From Arminella tubonensis (GTDB taxonomy: Bacteria > Pseudomonadota > Alphaproteobacteria > Rhizobiales > Rhizobiaceae), in NCBI RefSeq assembly GCF_003240585.1, contig NZ_PCDP01000013.1, positions 1 to 64,000 on the forward strand: a stretch of DNA of 64,000 bases, written 5' to 3'. Positions within the stretch are counted from its first letter, which is position 1; each line of letters starts with the position of its first letter. The notes below the pieces were generated by a model. That model searched no databases and was not told where the DNA came from. It saw only the letters and a list, made by a program, of their open reading frames with translations. The position numbers and the translations under genes were made by a program. Positions 35,475 through 44,424 of this stretch are shown piece after piece.

Positions 35475-36079
35475 TCGCCAAACTGCTTTCCAACAACAAG
35501 GTCTGGGCCGCCCAAAAAACCAGCGCGAACCCAAACTACTTTCGCGATCTTTCGGCTATCCAGAAGCCTGATTATCTGTGGATCGGTTGCTCAGATAGCC
35601 GCGTGCCGGCGAATGTCATCACGGGCCTTGAACCGGGAGAGGTTTTTGTCCAGCGGAACGTGGCAAATCTTGTGCATCCCACTGATCTCAATCTGTTGTC
35701 GGTGGTCGAGTTCGCCGTTGAGGTGCTCGGTGTCCGGCAGATCATCGTCTGCGGTCATTATGGCTGTGGCGGCATACGCGCGGCAATGGATGGTGAAAGT
35801 CATGGCATCATAGACCATTGGTTACAGCCGATCCGGGATGTTGCCGACAGTAACTTTAGCTGTCTTGAACATATTGAGAATGAGGACAAACGCCTTGAAC
35901 GGCTCTGTGAACTCTCTGTCATTGCGCAGGTGGACCGCTTGGCCCGAACGCCGATCATTCGCTCGGCGTGGCGAGCAAACAAGCAAATTGTTATTCACGG
36001 CTGGATCTATGGCCTGACAGATGGATTGCTCACAGACCTTCGCTGCAGTATCGGGCCAGAGATCCGATTGCGATCATAG
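35471..36079 (+). CDS. Beta-class carbonic anhydrase
   Basis: A 202-residue enzyme interconverting CO2 and bicarbonate. The zinc ligands and catalytic dyad appear in WIGCSDSRVPAN (Cys, Asp, Arg) and in CGHYGCGGIRAA (His, Cys); VFVQRNVANLV and VIHGWIYGLTDG are family signatures. Length is normal for the cytosolic Can type. The start was set at ATG 35471, giving MIAKLLSNNKVW, the usual N-terminus. It follows virD4 in the same direction after 310 bases but has no evident link to secretion. Confidence 0.93.
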   Translation: MIAKLLSNNKVWAAQKTSANPNYFRDLSAIQKPDYLWIGCSDSRVPANVITGLEPGEVFVQRNVANLVHPTDLNLLSVVEFAVEVLGVRQIIVCGHYGCGGIRAAMDGESHGIIDHWLQPIRDVADSNFSCLEHIENEDKRLERLCELSVIAQVDRLARTPIIRSAWRANKQIVIHGWIYGLTDGLLTDLRCSIGPEIRLRS

Positions 36080-36385
36080 GTCTAAATTCACCGAAGCGGT
36101 AAAATCCTTGGACTGATTAACTTTCATGCCACCGCGAAAAATCGCGCGGTAGAATGCCTCGATCTCACGCTCAAACGATCAATTGCTGCGAAGACCCACG
36201 GTTCCTATCCTCCATCAGCGACGGCAGAGTGGCGCTGCCTGTGAAGTCTGAGCGTGAAGCACGATGAGTGGATCGAATTGCCGACCAAATCGTTGTTACG
36301 GACGCAGGTTTAGGCGCATGATCGATGCAGGCGCGGGGCTGCAATACTTCGGCGAACCGCCGCGCCTAATTTAGAGCGAAATGCG
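36080..36385. other. Intergenic stretch, nothing recognised
   Basis: No ORF with domain evidence. A short inverted repeat occurs around CCGCGAAAAATCGCGCGG near 36132, without a T-tract that would make it a clear terminator. Confidence 0.35.
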
Positions 36386-36601
36386 ATGGGGAACGACTTC
36401 AAGATTGGCGATCATGTGAGCTGGAATTCGGAGGCCGGCCGCGTCAGCGGCATGATCATTCGCATCCATACTCGCGATTTCAACGTCAACAGCTACACGC
36501 ATCATGCCAGCGCCGAAGCACCGCAATACGAGATCAAGAGCAGCAAGACCGAACACATCGCCTTTCACAAAGGTTCAGCGCTCACCAAGATTTGCGGCTG
36601 A
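36386..36601 (+). CDS. DUF2945/HVA1 tudor-like small protein
   Basis: A 71-residue protein fitting the hypervirulence-associated HVA1 (DUF2945) family: FKIGDHVSWNSEAGRVSGMI at the start, then ASAEAPQYEIKSSKT and the C-terminal HIAFHKGSALTK. Members are small, SH3/tudor-like, common in soil bacteria and fungi, and of unknown biochemical role. Monocistronic. Confidence 0.88.
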   Translation: MGNDFKIGDHVSWNSEAGRVSGMIIRIHTRDFNVNSYTHHASAEAPQYEIKSSKTEHIAFHKGSALTKICG

Positions 36602-36854
36602 CGCTCCCGTCAGGCGCAATCAATGGCAGAAGGCGATCGCCAATATCCACAAGTCCACAATCTCCGCCGCCCGAGCCGCTTCGCACCAGGCTCCGCGATG
36701 CGGGCGATCGCATCCGCTCAATCACTGGATGCCACCCCAGCACGGGATTGTTCCACGCATTAGAATTGGTCAGCGTTGGATCAATACACTGTCGTCCCTC
36801 CCCATCGCAGCGGCCGCGTTACTCTGTCTGATATAGCCCTGACAACGTCTGCAC
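36602..36854. other. Intergenic stretch, nothing recognised
   Basis: This stretch between the HVA1 gene and the oxidoreductase remnant has frames on both strands without domain evidence. Confidence 0.35.
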
Positions 36855-37150
36855 GAACTGCCTTCTGTCGCAGGTTTCACCCGGAACCATCTTTTGATCG
36901 CACAGTCGGCGCCGTCGGTTGATTCCAACTTTCCCTGGTGGCTCCAGCTCCAGCACTTCCTGAACATGTTTTTCATGCTGTTTATCATGCGGGCCGGGCC
37001 GCAAATTCTGGCCGATCACCCACGGCTTCATTGGAGACGGGATTGCATGCCGGGAACCGGTCGGTTCCGGCTTCAGGTGCCCGTGCCAAAGGATCGCAGT
37101 TCGATAAGGCGCGGCCCATTCGCGCGAGACCGTCAGGGGAGAATAGCTTG
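36855..37150 (+). pseudogene. Remnant of membrane molybdopterin oxidoreductase
   Basis: The frame from 36855 reads ELPSVAGFTRNHLLIAQ, NFPWWLQLQHFLNMFFMLFI, MRAGPQILADHPRLHWRRDC and QVPVPKDR, a pattern I recall from the start of large membrane-bound sulfite-oxidase-like molybdopterin proteins that carry a cytochrome-b-like segment (NFPWWLQLQHFLNMFFMVFI, LQILADHPRLYW). After about 95 codons similarity ends. No start codon or remaining domain is present. The family assignment rests on memory of the motif. Confidence 0.5.
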
Positions 37151-37283
37151 CTCGCGCATATCCAGCCGGCTGTCTCAATGCATGATCTCGCCCTGTTCAT
37201 GACCGCCCAACCCGCGCGTAGTCGCCTTGTGCAGCAGCCCCGGCTTGCGCTCGTCCGACGCGTTACTCGGATTGCTTGGTGCT

Positions 37284-38738
37284 TTAACCGCGCACGAGCA
37301 TCGAAGCCGGACAGCCGAGCCGACGGATTGCCTCGAAAAGCTGTTCGCAGGATCGAACAAGATTTTTCGTCGGGGCAGTTGCGACACCAAGGAGAAGCCC
37401 CTGCTCGGCGCTTTCTGGCGTCACATACCAGGCTGAAAGCGGCGACGGAGACATGCCGAACGCCGAGACTTCGCGCGCGATGGCTAAGTCCGCGGTTCCC
37501 CTCGGCAAATTCAGCAACACGGCCAGCCCGGGGGCGGCGAGGCGTTCGGCGCCGACGAATGCTTGAAGACACTCCAGCAGCGCCTGCCGCTTAGCTGCAT
37601 ATGCGCGCTTGGTGCGCCGTAGATGGCGCATGTAGTGTCCCTCATGCATGAACTCGGCGGTTGCCATTTGCACGGCTGGACCAGGTGGCGGCGCGAGACA
37701 CGCCGCCACCTCCGCGAACCGGGAGACCAGGTCGGGAGGTGCTATCAGAAAGCCAAGCCGAATGGTCGGACTGATGGTCTTGCTGAATGAGCCGATGTGA
37801 ATAACCCGTCCGGCCCGGTCGAGCGACGCGAGCGCAGGCGCAGCCCTTCCGGCCAGTTGCAACTCGCTCAGATAGTCGTCCTCGATCACCCAAACCCTGT
37901 TCGCGGCTGCCCACTCGAGCAGTCGGAGACGTCGCTCAAGCGACAAGGTGGAACCGAGGGGCGCGTGCTGACCGGGGGTCACGACGACGAGTTTCGCATC
38001 AGGATGGTGGCGTAGGCCATGATCGATATCGATACCGTCGGCATCAACCGGAATGGGAGCGAGGGACAGGCGTGCGAGTGCAAGTCCTTTCCTGGACCAC
38101 GGAAAGCCGGGGTTCTCGACCCAGGCATTATGCCCGCCAAGGCCAAGAACGCTGAGGGTCAAACCGAGCCCGGCGCTGAAGCCCCCGGTGATAATGATCT
38201 GCGACGGCGCGCAATGGATGCCGCGAGCGACGGCAAGGTAACCCGCGATCTCCCGCCGCAGCTCGGGCTCGCCGCGAGGATCCGGATAGAGGGGCGGCGC
38301 ACTCGCCTCGGCGCGAACCGCGTGCGCATGAATGCGTGCGAACAATGTTGCCGGAAAGGTCTCGATTCCGGGCACCCCCATCTGAAAGAGCGCAGGTCCC
38401 TGCGTCATCTCGCGATAGATTTCCATGAACGAACCTGCGTCGGCCGGATGCTTGCTCTTCGCGACGGCCCGAGGACGTTGGGCAACGCGCGTCCCAGTCG
38501 CCCGTGACGCCTCGATCAACTGGGCGGCCGCCAACTTCTCATACGCTGTCCGCACAGTACCGCGCGCGACACCAAGTTGGGCAGCGAGATCCTGCCAAGA
38601 GGGCAGGCGCGCACCGGGCTCCAACACTCCATTCTCGATGGCCGTGGTAAACCCCCTTCGGATCTGCTCCGACAATGGTATCTTTGCCGTGCGGTCAAGA
38701 TTAAGCTCAAGCGGCCTGTTCATGCTGTCGTGGTACAT
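37284..38738 (-). CDS. MocR/PdxR-type GntR regulator with aminotransferase domain
   Basis: A 484-residue fusion. The N-terminal GntR winged helix (about residues 18-80: IPLSEQIRRGFTTAIENGVL, SWQDLAAQLGVARGTVRTAYEKL) is followed by a type-I aminotransferase-like domain with the PLP Lys in IHIGSFSKTISP and GGFSAGLGLTL earlier. Such regulators sense PLP or an amino-compound. It is divergent from the cupin-AhpD-HD-HD genes with a 75-base gap, so it most likely controls them. ATG 38738 lacks a clear ribosome-binding site; ATG 38723 (MNRPLEL) is an alternative. Confidence 0.9.
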   Translation of the reverse strand: MYHDSMNRPLELNLDRTAKIPLSEQIRRGFTTAIENGVLEPGARLPSWQDLAAQLGVARGTVRTAYEKLAAAQLIEASRATGTRVAQRPRAVAKSKHPADAGSFMEIYREMTQGPALFQMGVPGIETFPATLFARIHAHAVRAEASAPPLYPDPRGEPELRREIAGYLAVARGIHCAPSQIIITGGFSAGLGLTLSVLGLGGHNAWVENPGFPWSRKGLALARLSLAPIPVDADGIDIDHGLRHHPDAKLVVVTPGQHAPLGSTLSLERRLRLLEWAAANRVWVIEDDYLSELQLAGRAAPALASLDRAGRVIHIGSFSKTISPTIRLGFLIAPPDLVSRFAEVAACLAPPPGPAVQMATAEFMHEGHYMRHLRRTKRAYAAKRQALLECLQAFVGAERLAAPGLAVLLNLPRGTADLAIAREVSAFGMSPSPLSAWYVTPESAEQGLLLGVATAPTKNLVRSCEQLFEAIRRLGCPASMLVRG

Positions 38739-38813
38739 GATTTATTCGCGTTCTTGGTTCTTTTTTCTGGCGCATGATAGGCCCATTTTGGGGATGACAG
38801 AAGGAGAAAGTCC

Positions 38814-39233
38814 ATGAAAGTCCACACCATCGTTGCCGCCACCTGCGCAGCACTTGCCTTCGCGATTGCCGAACCCGCCCCGGCGCATGACGGTCAGACC
38901 GAAACCGTCAAGCCCATGTTCAACCAAGTAATTCCGAATATCCCCGGCAAGTCGCTCGTCGTTGTGGAAGTCGATTATGCACCCGGTGCGGCTTCCCCGC
39001 CGCACACACACGCCAAGTCAGCCTTCATCTACGCCTATGTGATCTCAGGTGAAATCGAGTCGAAGGTGAACGATGGTGAGACGCGCATCTACAAGGCGGG
39101 TGAGAGTTGGTCCGAACCACCGAACGCCAGCCATTCAATCAGCCGCAATGCAAGCAAGACAAAGCCAGCCAAGTTGCTCGCGGTCTTCGTCGTCGACTCT
39201 GACGACAAGGCGCTCACCACCCCCGTCAAATAG
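38814..39233 (+). CDS. Exported cupin-domain protein
   Basis: A 139-residue protein. A signal peptide ends EPAPAHD (about residue 24), and a single cupin fold follows with metal-binding His in SPPHTHAKS, VISGEIESKV, and NASHSISRN. Small secreted cupins of this kind accompany quinone, redox or aromatic-compound genes; the reaction is unknown. GAAGGAGAAAG precedes ATG 38814. It is followed after 19 bases by the AhpD-like gene. Confidence 0.9.
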   Translation: MKVHTIVAATCAALAFAIAEPAPAHDGQTETVKPMFNQVIPNIPGKSLVVVEVDYAPGAASPPHTHAKSAFIYAYVISGEIESKVNDGETRIYKAGESWSEPPNASHSISRNASKTKPAKLLAVFVVDSDDKALTTPVK

Positions 39234-39252
39234 GACCGAAGAGATTAAACCG

Positions 39253-39708
39253 ATGACCAAGAGGCTCGACTACAACCAGATCGCTCCCAACGGCGCCAAG
39301 GCGCTCGGCGGGGTCTATGGCTATGTCATGCAAAGCGATCTGCCTGGCGAACTGGTGGACCTTGTCTATCTGCGCGTCTCGCAGATCAACAACTGCGCCT
39401 ATTGCCTTGATATGCACACACGCGACCTCCTCAAGAAGGGAATGAAGGTCGAAAAGCTCGCGCTGGTGCAAGCGTGGGAAGAAGGTGGTAGTCTCTTCAG
39501 CGAGACCGAACGCGCAGCGCTTGCCTGGGCCGAGAGCGTGACGCGTGTCGCCGAGACCGGCGTGCCGGATAGCGCTTATAAAGCCGCACGCGGTGTTTTC
39601 GACGAAAAACAGCTCGTCGACCTCACGATCGCGATCAGCCTGATGAACAGCTACAATCGCATGGCCATCAGCTTCCGGAACACGCCGCAGGCGGTCCTTG
39701 AAAATTAG
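39253..39708 (+). CDS. AhpD-like carboxymuconolactone decarboxylase-family protein
   Basis: A 151-residue alkylhydroperoxidase-like protein with the CxxC-x3-H redox motif (CAYCLDMHTRD at about residues 50-60) and a helical end with LMNSYNRMAISF. Members act as peroxidases with thiols or in detoxification. ATG 39253 was chosen because MTKRLDYNQ is the usual start; the frame continues upstream inside the cupin gene. Same operon as cupin and HD proteins. Confidence 0.92.
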   Translation: MTKRLDYNQIAPNGAKALGGVYGYVMQSDLPGELVDLVYLRVSQINNCAYCLDMHTRDLLKKGMKVEKLALVQAWEEGGSLFSETERAALAWAESVTRVAETGVPDSAYKAARGVFDEKQLVDLTIAISLMNSYNRMAISFRNTPQAVLEN

Positions 39709-39760
39709 GTCACAGCTCCGCAGATCCTGCATATCGTAAGTTGCTATGGAGTGAAAAATC

Positions 39761-40438
39761 ATGACCGCCAGCGAAACTGCGGACATAAAAATTCCCGACA
39801 GCCCATTGGCTCGCCAGGCGACGCAGTTCATTCGAGATACCGAAAGTGATCTTCTGTTTCAACACTCCCAACGCGTCTATGTTTGGGGCGCCTTGGCTGG
39901 GAAGCGTAGGGATCTGAGGTTTGATCCGGAACTTTTCTACACGGCGGCCATGTTTCATGATCTCGGCCTGACAACCGGCTTTCGGGAAAGCCAGTTGCGC
40001 TTCGAAGTCGATGGCGCGAACGCAGCGCGCGATTTCTTGCGGAGCCACGGCATTTCGGAAGATGACATCGAAAGGGTCTGGCTTGCGATCGCGCTGCACA
40101 CGACGCCGGGAATTTCCGCGCATCTCAACCCCATCGCTGCACTGACTGCCGAAGGGGTAATGATGGATCTGGTGGGCCTCGGCTATGATGAATTCACCGA
40201 TCTCCAGCGCAACGCTGTTGAAGAGAAGTATCCGCGTTCATCACGATTCTCGGAGGACGTTCTGCAAGCCCTTTACGACGGCTTGAAGCATCGCCCTCAG
40301 ACCACACAAGGTACCGGCCTCGCCGATGTGATGGCAGATAAGGATCCGCATTTCCACCGCCGGGATTTCTGCAGTCTCATGCGAGATTCGCGATGGGCTT
40401 CCGGAAGTGACCGAGAGCAGCCTGCGGCGGCCAACTAA
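39761..40438 (+). CDS. HD-domain hydrolase 1
   Basis: A 225-residue HD-domain protein. The metal site is formed by HSQRVYVW (His), FHDLGL (His-Asp), and a later His in IALHTTPGI. The pattern resembles the cyanamide-hydratase-like HD subgroup (FEVDGANAARDFLR). The physiological substrate is unknown. It has a close paralog directly downstream. A 52-base gap separates it from the AhpD gene. Confidence 0.9.
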   Translation: MTASETADIKIPDSPLARQATQFIRDTESDLLFQHSQRVYVWGALAGKRRDLRFDPELFYTAAMFHDLGLTTGFRESQLRFEVDGANAARDFLRSHGISEDDIERVWLAIALHTTPGISAHLNPIAALTAEGVMMDLVGLGYDEFTDLQRNAVEEKYPRSSRFSEDVLQALYDGLKHRPQTTQGTGLADVMADKDPHFHRRDFCSLMRDSRWASGSDREQPAAAN

Positions 40439-40455
40439 CGATTAGGATAGAAACA

Positions 40456-41100
40456 ATGACGCTTGAGCAAATATCGGGGGTGCGCATTCCCGACAGCAAA
40501 ATTGCGCGAGAAGTGACGCAACTCATTCGAGATACCGAGAGCGATTTGCTTTTCCATCACTCGGCCCGGGTCTATGTCTGGGGAGCAATGACGGGCAACC
40601 GGATCGGGATGAATTTTGACCCGGAACTGCTCTACACCGCCGCCATGTTCCATGACCTTGGCCTGACTGCACGCTATGAAAACAGTCAGCTACGCTTCGA
40701 AGTGGATGGCGCGAATGCGGCGCGTGATTTTCTCCGGGGACACGGCATTTCCGCAAGCGATATCGAAACGGTTTGGAATGCCGTCGCTCTCCACACCACG
40801 CCTGGCATACCGGAGCATATGCGCCCGGAAATCGCACTGGTCCAAGCGGGAGCCGGCATGGATGTGGCAGGCCGCGGCTACGACCAATTCAGCGACGCGC
40901 AGCGCGAGGCAGTCCTCGCCGCCTTTCCGCGAGAAACCGACTTCAAGCAGGGGATCATCGATGCCTTTTATAGGGGCATGAAGCACCGCCCCGACAGTAC
41001 CTTCGGAACCTTCAACGACGACGTCCTGGCGTTCAAAGATCCTCATTTCCGGCGGATCGATATGTGCAGCGTCATCCTCGCTTCAAGCTGGGATAGCTGA
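40456..41100 (+). CDS. HD-domain hydrolase 2
   Basis: A 214-residue paralog of the preceding gene, well over half identical by eye, with the same motifs (HSARVYVW, FHDLGL, LRFEVDGANAARDFLRGHGIS, VALHTTPGI, KDPHFRR). The 17-base spacing and similarity show tandem duplication. Differences concentrate in the middle (residues 110-170), so substrates may differ. A short hairpin 41212-41233 lies downstream. Confidence 0.9.
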   Translation: MTLEQISGVRIPDSKIAREVTQLIRDTESDLLFHHSARVYVWGAMTGNRIGMNFDPELLYTAAMFHDLGLTARYENSQLRFEVDGANAARDFLRGHGISASDIETVWNAVALHTTPGIPEHMRPEIALVQAGAGMDVAGRGYDQFSDAQREAVLAAFPRETDFKQGIIDAFYRGMKHRPDSTFGTFNDDVLAFKDPHFRRIDMCSVILASSWDS

Positions 41101-41640
41101 GATGTCACCGCTGTCGCTATAGTCCGTGCAGCAAAACTCTGTTCCATTTGTTCGATACTTTGAGACCCGAGTTGGCAGGCTCCTGGGTGCACCCGTTGGA
41201 CAGCTTGTAGCGTGTCCATCTATCTCTGGACACTTCAGTTTTCGCAATTGGTCCAGGATGATTGACGACGACTAATCATCAAAACCTCGTCTGCTTTGTA
41301 TCGAAAGAAGGTATGTCACCAAGCGATATCGAAATGCTGTCTGGGCTTTCGCGATCCACTATGTCCAGTCTTTTAGCCATCCGTCGCAGGGCTGGTCTGC
41401 TCAAGGCAACGAACCTTTGACAGCATCAACCGAAACGAAACAGTCATTGCGGAACGCTTGATGAAGGAGCTTTGAGACTCCGAGTATTGGCCTGGCGGAC
41501 GTGCATGTGGCAGGCGGCTAAACCAATCGCGGGGATTGAATGCGGGCTTTGAAAGATGGCTCCTGTCTAACAGGATTTGGGTGTTGCAAACCGACCCTTC
41601 AGACAGGACCCAGATGGCGGAGCGCTCGGCGTCGCCGGAT
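41101..41640. other. Intergenic stretch with small remnants
   Basis: Apart from the hairpin at 41212, a 35-codon frame at 41311-41418 (beginning MSPSDIEMLSGLSRST) looks like the helix-turn-helix of a decayed regulator. No gene with a plausible start is present. Confidence 0.3.
41212..41233 (+). terminator. Possible weak terminator after the HD operon
   Basis: GTGTCCA and TGGACAC form a seven-base-pair stem with an eight-base loop, followed by TTCAGTTTT. The T-tract is imperfect. It may instead be an element end. Confidence 0.25.
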
Positions 41641-41760
41641 GATCGGGGACGTGACGGTCCAGGTCTTGCTTGCTATGCGTATCTTTCAACGACAGCGCGC
41701 TATACGCAGGTCCCACCGACACGGTCGACGGTTAGCCCCTCGACAGATTGCCACTGCGGT
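41640..41760 (+). pseudogene. Tyrosine-recombinase/integrase C-terminal remnant
   Basis: Two plus frames together give DVTVQVLLA and YLSTTARYTQVPP with a frameshift between them. The pattern LLGHxxLSTTARYTQV, with the catalytic Tyr, is the end of phage-type integrases found with mobile elements in rhizobia. Upstream catalytic Arg and His boxes are not found. It is a short, decayed remnant. Confidence 0.6.
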
Positions 41761-41938
41761 GATTCCGCTGCAACCGTAATCGGTTGCGCCCGACCCTCGA
41801 AGTTGCTGACATCTCTCGACAAAGCCTGGTATATAGCCCCGAAGGCGGAAGATTAAATCCCGTTTGCGACATGTTTCGCGGAACCGTTATCGATCGGCGA
41901 TGTTTAGTTCTTGGCTACCAGAGCCTGGAGAATTGACA

Positions 41939-42805
41939 ATGACCGAGGACGTTCGCCGACCCCTACCACCTTACCCCCCTCAGCACCAGGAACCGCCGGG
42001 CAAGACCAGGTCGATGCAGCCTGTCCCGGATCATGGAGAGCATTCCTACAAGGGTAGCGGCAAGCTGACAGGCAAAGTCGCCCTAGTCACCGGCGCGGAT
42101 TCCGGCATTGGGAAAGCGGTGGCGATCGCTTTCGCCCGGGAAGGAGCGGACGTCGTCGTCTCCTACTTGAGCGAAGACGAGGATGCGCAAGACACCGTCA
42201 AATGGGTCGAGGACGCCGGTCGCAAGGCCATCGCCGTCGCCGGCGACATCAAGTCCGAGCAGCACTGCATCTTGCTTGTCAAGCGCACCGTTGAGGGTCT
42301 CGGTGGCATCGACATCCTTGTCAACAATGCCGCATTTCAGCGTACTTACGCCGACATCGCCGACATTACTGCCGAGGAGTGGGACGAGACCTTTCGAACC
42401 AACATCTACGCCCCTTTCTTCCTGGCGAAGGCCGCTGTCACGCACTTGAAGCCCGGCAGTGCCATTATCAACACGACCTCAATCCAGTCGCGACAGCCCT
42501 CACCGCAGCTCCTCGCTTACGCGTCCACAAAGGGAGCCATCTCGAACTTCACGGCAGGGCTTGCCGAAATGTTGGCCGAAAAGGGAATTCGCGTCAACGC
42601 CGTCGCGCCCGGGCCAATCTGGACGCCGCTCATTCCGTCGACGATGCCGGCCGAGAAGGCAGCCAAGTTCGGGCAGAACACCCTGATCGGGCGCGCGGGG
42701 CAACCCGCGGAACTGGCCGGGGCATATGTTCTGCTCGCTTCGGACCTCGGGAGCTACATGACTGGCGCCGTGGTGCCGGTCACCGGTGGCGAGATAATGA
42801 TTTAG
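41939..42805 (+). CDS. SDR-family oxidoreductase (YghA-like)
   Basis: A 288-residue SDR with the extended N-terminus (LPPYPPQHQEPPGKTRSMQP) of the stress-associated YghA/YhdF group. The NAD motif is TGADSGIG (about residues 54-61), then NNAA, catalytic Ser in NTTSIQS, YASTK, and APGPIWTPLIPS. ATG 41939 was chosen because homology starts there; GGAG lies ten bases upstream. A small unknown gene follows after 12 bases. Confidence 0.92.
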   Translation: MTEDVRRPLPPYPPQHQEPPGKTRSMQPVPDHGEHSYKGSGKLTGKVALVTGADSGIGKAVAIAFAREGADVVVSYLSEDEDAQDTVKWVEDAGRKAIAVAGDIKSEQHCILLVKRTVEGLGGIDILVNNAAFQRTYADIADITAEEWDETFRTNIYAPFFLAKAAVTHLKPGSAIINTTSIQSRQPSPQLLAYASTKGAISNFTAGLAEMLAEKGIRVNAVAPGPIWTPLIPSTMPAEKAAKFGQNTLIGRAGQPAELAGAYVLLASDLGSYMTGAVVPVTGGEIMI

Positions 42806-42817
42806 AGGAGAACGCGC

Positions 42818-43063
42818 TTGGCCAAGTCATTAGAATTTGACGTCCAGCATTACGCAGATTGTCTCGCAGTGATGGGCGACGACGAGCTTTTTGCAGCGAT
42901 GGGAGACCTTGAGGGTGAGAGCGAAGCACTCAGTCCGGACAAGCGCGACGGTAGCGATGTGTTTGCCAGGATCGCATTGGTCGAGACCGCGATCGAGGAT
43001 CGGTTTCCTGGCCAGCTTCTGACACCATATAAGGAATGGCAGAAACGCCAGAACGATATTTAA
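42818..43063 (+). CDS. Hypothetical protein, 81 residues
   Basis: An acidic small protein (residues such as GDDELFAAMGDLEGESEAL) ending TPYKEWQKRQNDI. No domain recognised. The start is TTG 42818, seven bases after GAGGAG, a strong ribosome-binding site that supports it. It is probably cotranscribed with the SDR. Confidence 0.65.
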   Translation: MAKSLEFDVQHYADCLAVMGDDELFAAMGDLEGESEALSPDKRDGSDVFARIALVETAIEDRFPGQLLTPYKEWQKRQNDI

Positions 43064-43824
43064 GCCTGAGGAGCGCCGGGCGAACCGTCGGAAACCAGTC
43101 ATTCGTCTTTTTCAGGAACTCGACCAGGCCGTTTGTTACCACATCCCGCTTGATCGCATGTCGATATCATCTGCGCTAATCGGCTTTCGGCACTCTTGCG
43201 ACGAAAGATGCAGCTCGCCTTTAGAAACGACAGCTTCTCCCTGGATTCCGTCCCTGCTCATGTCGACCCTTTTCTATCTGTGATCGCTTGGGATCATCCG
43301 TAACGATCGCGAAACTAACAACCACTCGAACGGCGCCGAGCTTGCCCGACAGTTCTTGGTGAGAACGCTCCATTAACGCTGGCAGCTGGGTACAACCACG
43401 AGCACGCGAATTCGGTAGCCAGCATTCTCGGCCGAACTCCGCACACAACGAACGTTCTGGGTTTTGAAGTGCCCTAGCTCGATCATCCCGCCGCCGCTCG
43501 CAGCTGCTTAGAGAGCGCTCGTTAACATCCGCGGGCCAAAAGGCCTCAACCCGGAAGCGGCACTGCCTGACATTCCCAGGCGATGTGTGCTTAAGCGCAT
43601 TCAAACACTTCCATCGCGGCAGGTTAAGCCTGTTGGGGCAACTCGATCTGGAGGGTATTCCCAAAGACTGGAGTACAGCGACACGCCGCAGCGCCTGGCT
43701 AATCAGGTCCGCACGATGGGAGGCGGCCCGAAGATCAACCGATCACACGTCGAATTGTTCCGTGCAAGAGGTTCCCCTTAAGCTTCGCCGCCTTTTCTCG
43801 CGAGGTGGTCTACTTCGCGTGCGG
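43064..43824. other. Low-density stretch, nothing recognised
   Basis: A 760-base stretch. Frames on both strands (for example minus 43221-43664) have Arg/Ser-rich, non-protein-like composition. It is probably decayed DNA. Confidence 0.35.
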
Positions 43825-44049
43825 TCAATCGGCATGCGGATAAGCACCATCCAGAGACTGGGCGAAGTGAGAACGGAAGGCGATTGCCGCCTCGTCGGCA
43901 GCTCTTCGGTCGCCGTGACAGCCGCGAATGAGGTCGGCAGCAACCGGGAATGTGAGGCCGTGGGCATCGGCGAAGTATTCGACGTGAACAATGGACGCGG
44001 CGTCGATCACCTGATCGTATGGGGAGGCTGGCAGGGGAGGTTTGGACAT
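43825..44049 (-). CDS. Putative DUF3606-like small protein
   Basis: A 74-residue frame from ATG 44049 with HVEYFADAHGLTFPVAADLI and GCHGDRRAADEAA. The pattern of an aromatic-rich turn followed by helix recalls the DUF3606 family (YEVxYWTxxLGVSxxQLxxAVxxVGxSAxAV). Function unknown. GGGGGTG lies upstream of the start. It may belong with the secreted Ser/Gly-rich gene region by chance only. Confidence 0.5.
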   Translation of the reverse strand: MSKPPLPASPYDQVIDAASIVHVEYFADAHGLTFPVAADLIRGCHGDRRAADEAAIAFRSHFAQSLDGAYPHAD

Positions 44050-44100
44050 CGGCACCCCCGTGGGCAGGACAGCAGACGAACTGCTGCCCTGGGCAAGTCA

Positions 44101-44424
44101 CTACTTGCAGTTTGAAGTGGCGGCCGGATTGGAGGCTTGCTCCTGCTTCGGCGCGGTCGTGTTCTTCGTCGTGACCATGGCGTTGCAGTCGCTGGCCTTA
44201 CCGCCATCGCTGCTCGCGCCACTTCCACTGGCATTGCCATTGTTGCTACCGGAGTTGTCGGCGCTGCCGCCAGAGCCACTGTTGCCGTTGCTATTGCCGC
44301 TATCGGATCCCGACCCGGAACCTGTAGATCCTGCGCTTGATCCTGATCCGGTGCTGGAGGATTGGGCCATAGCCGAGGCAGCAAGGCCAATGGACAGAGC
44401 GGCTACGGTGAGAAGTTTCAGCAT
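44101..44424 (-). CDS. Secreted Ser/Gly/Asn-rich low-complexity protein
   Basis: A 107-residue protein. A clear signal peptide (MLKLLTVAALSIGLAASAMA) is followed by about 55 residues made almost only of Ser, Gly, Asn and Asp, then a short end with two Cys (ASDCNAM and TSNCK). AAGGAG precedes ATG 44424. Likely an extracellular, flexible polypeptide, possibly disulphide-closed at its C-terminus. Function unknown. Confidence 0.75.
   Translation of the reverse strand: MLKLLTVAALSIGLAASAMAQSSSTGSGSSAGSTGSGSGSDSGNSNGNSGSGGSADNSGSNNGNASGSGASSDGGKASDCNAMVTTKNTTAPKQEQASNPAATSNCK

Noticed and set aside
36985..37594. Long overlapping frames on both strands next to the MocR gene
   Set aside because: Arg/Pro/Ala-rich shadows of the MocR C-terminus and of the oxidoreductase remnant.
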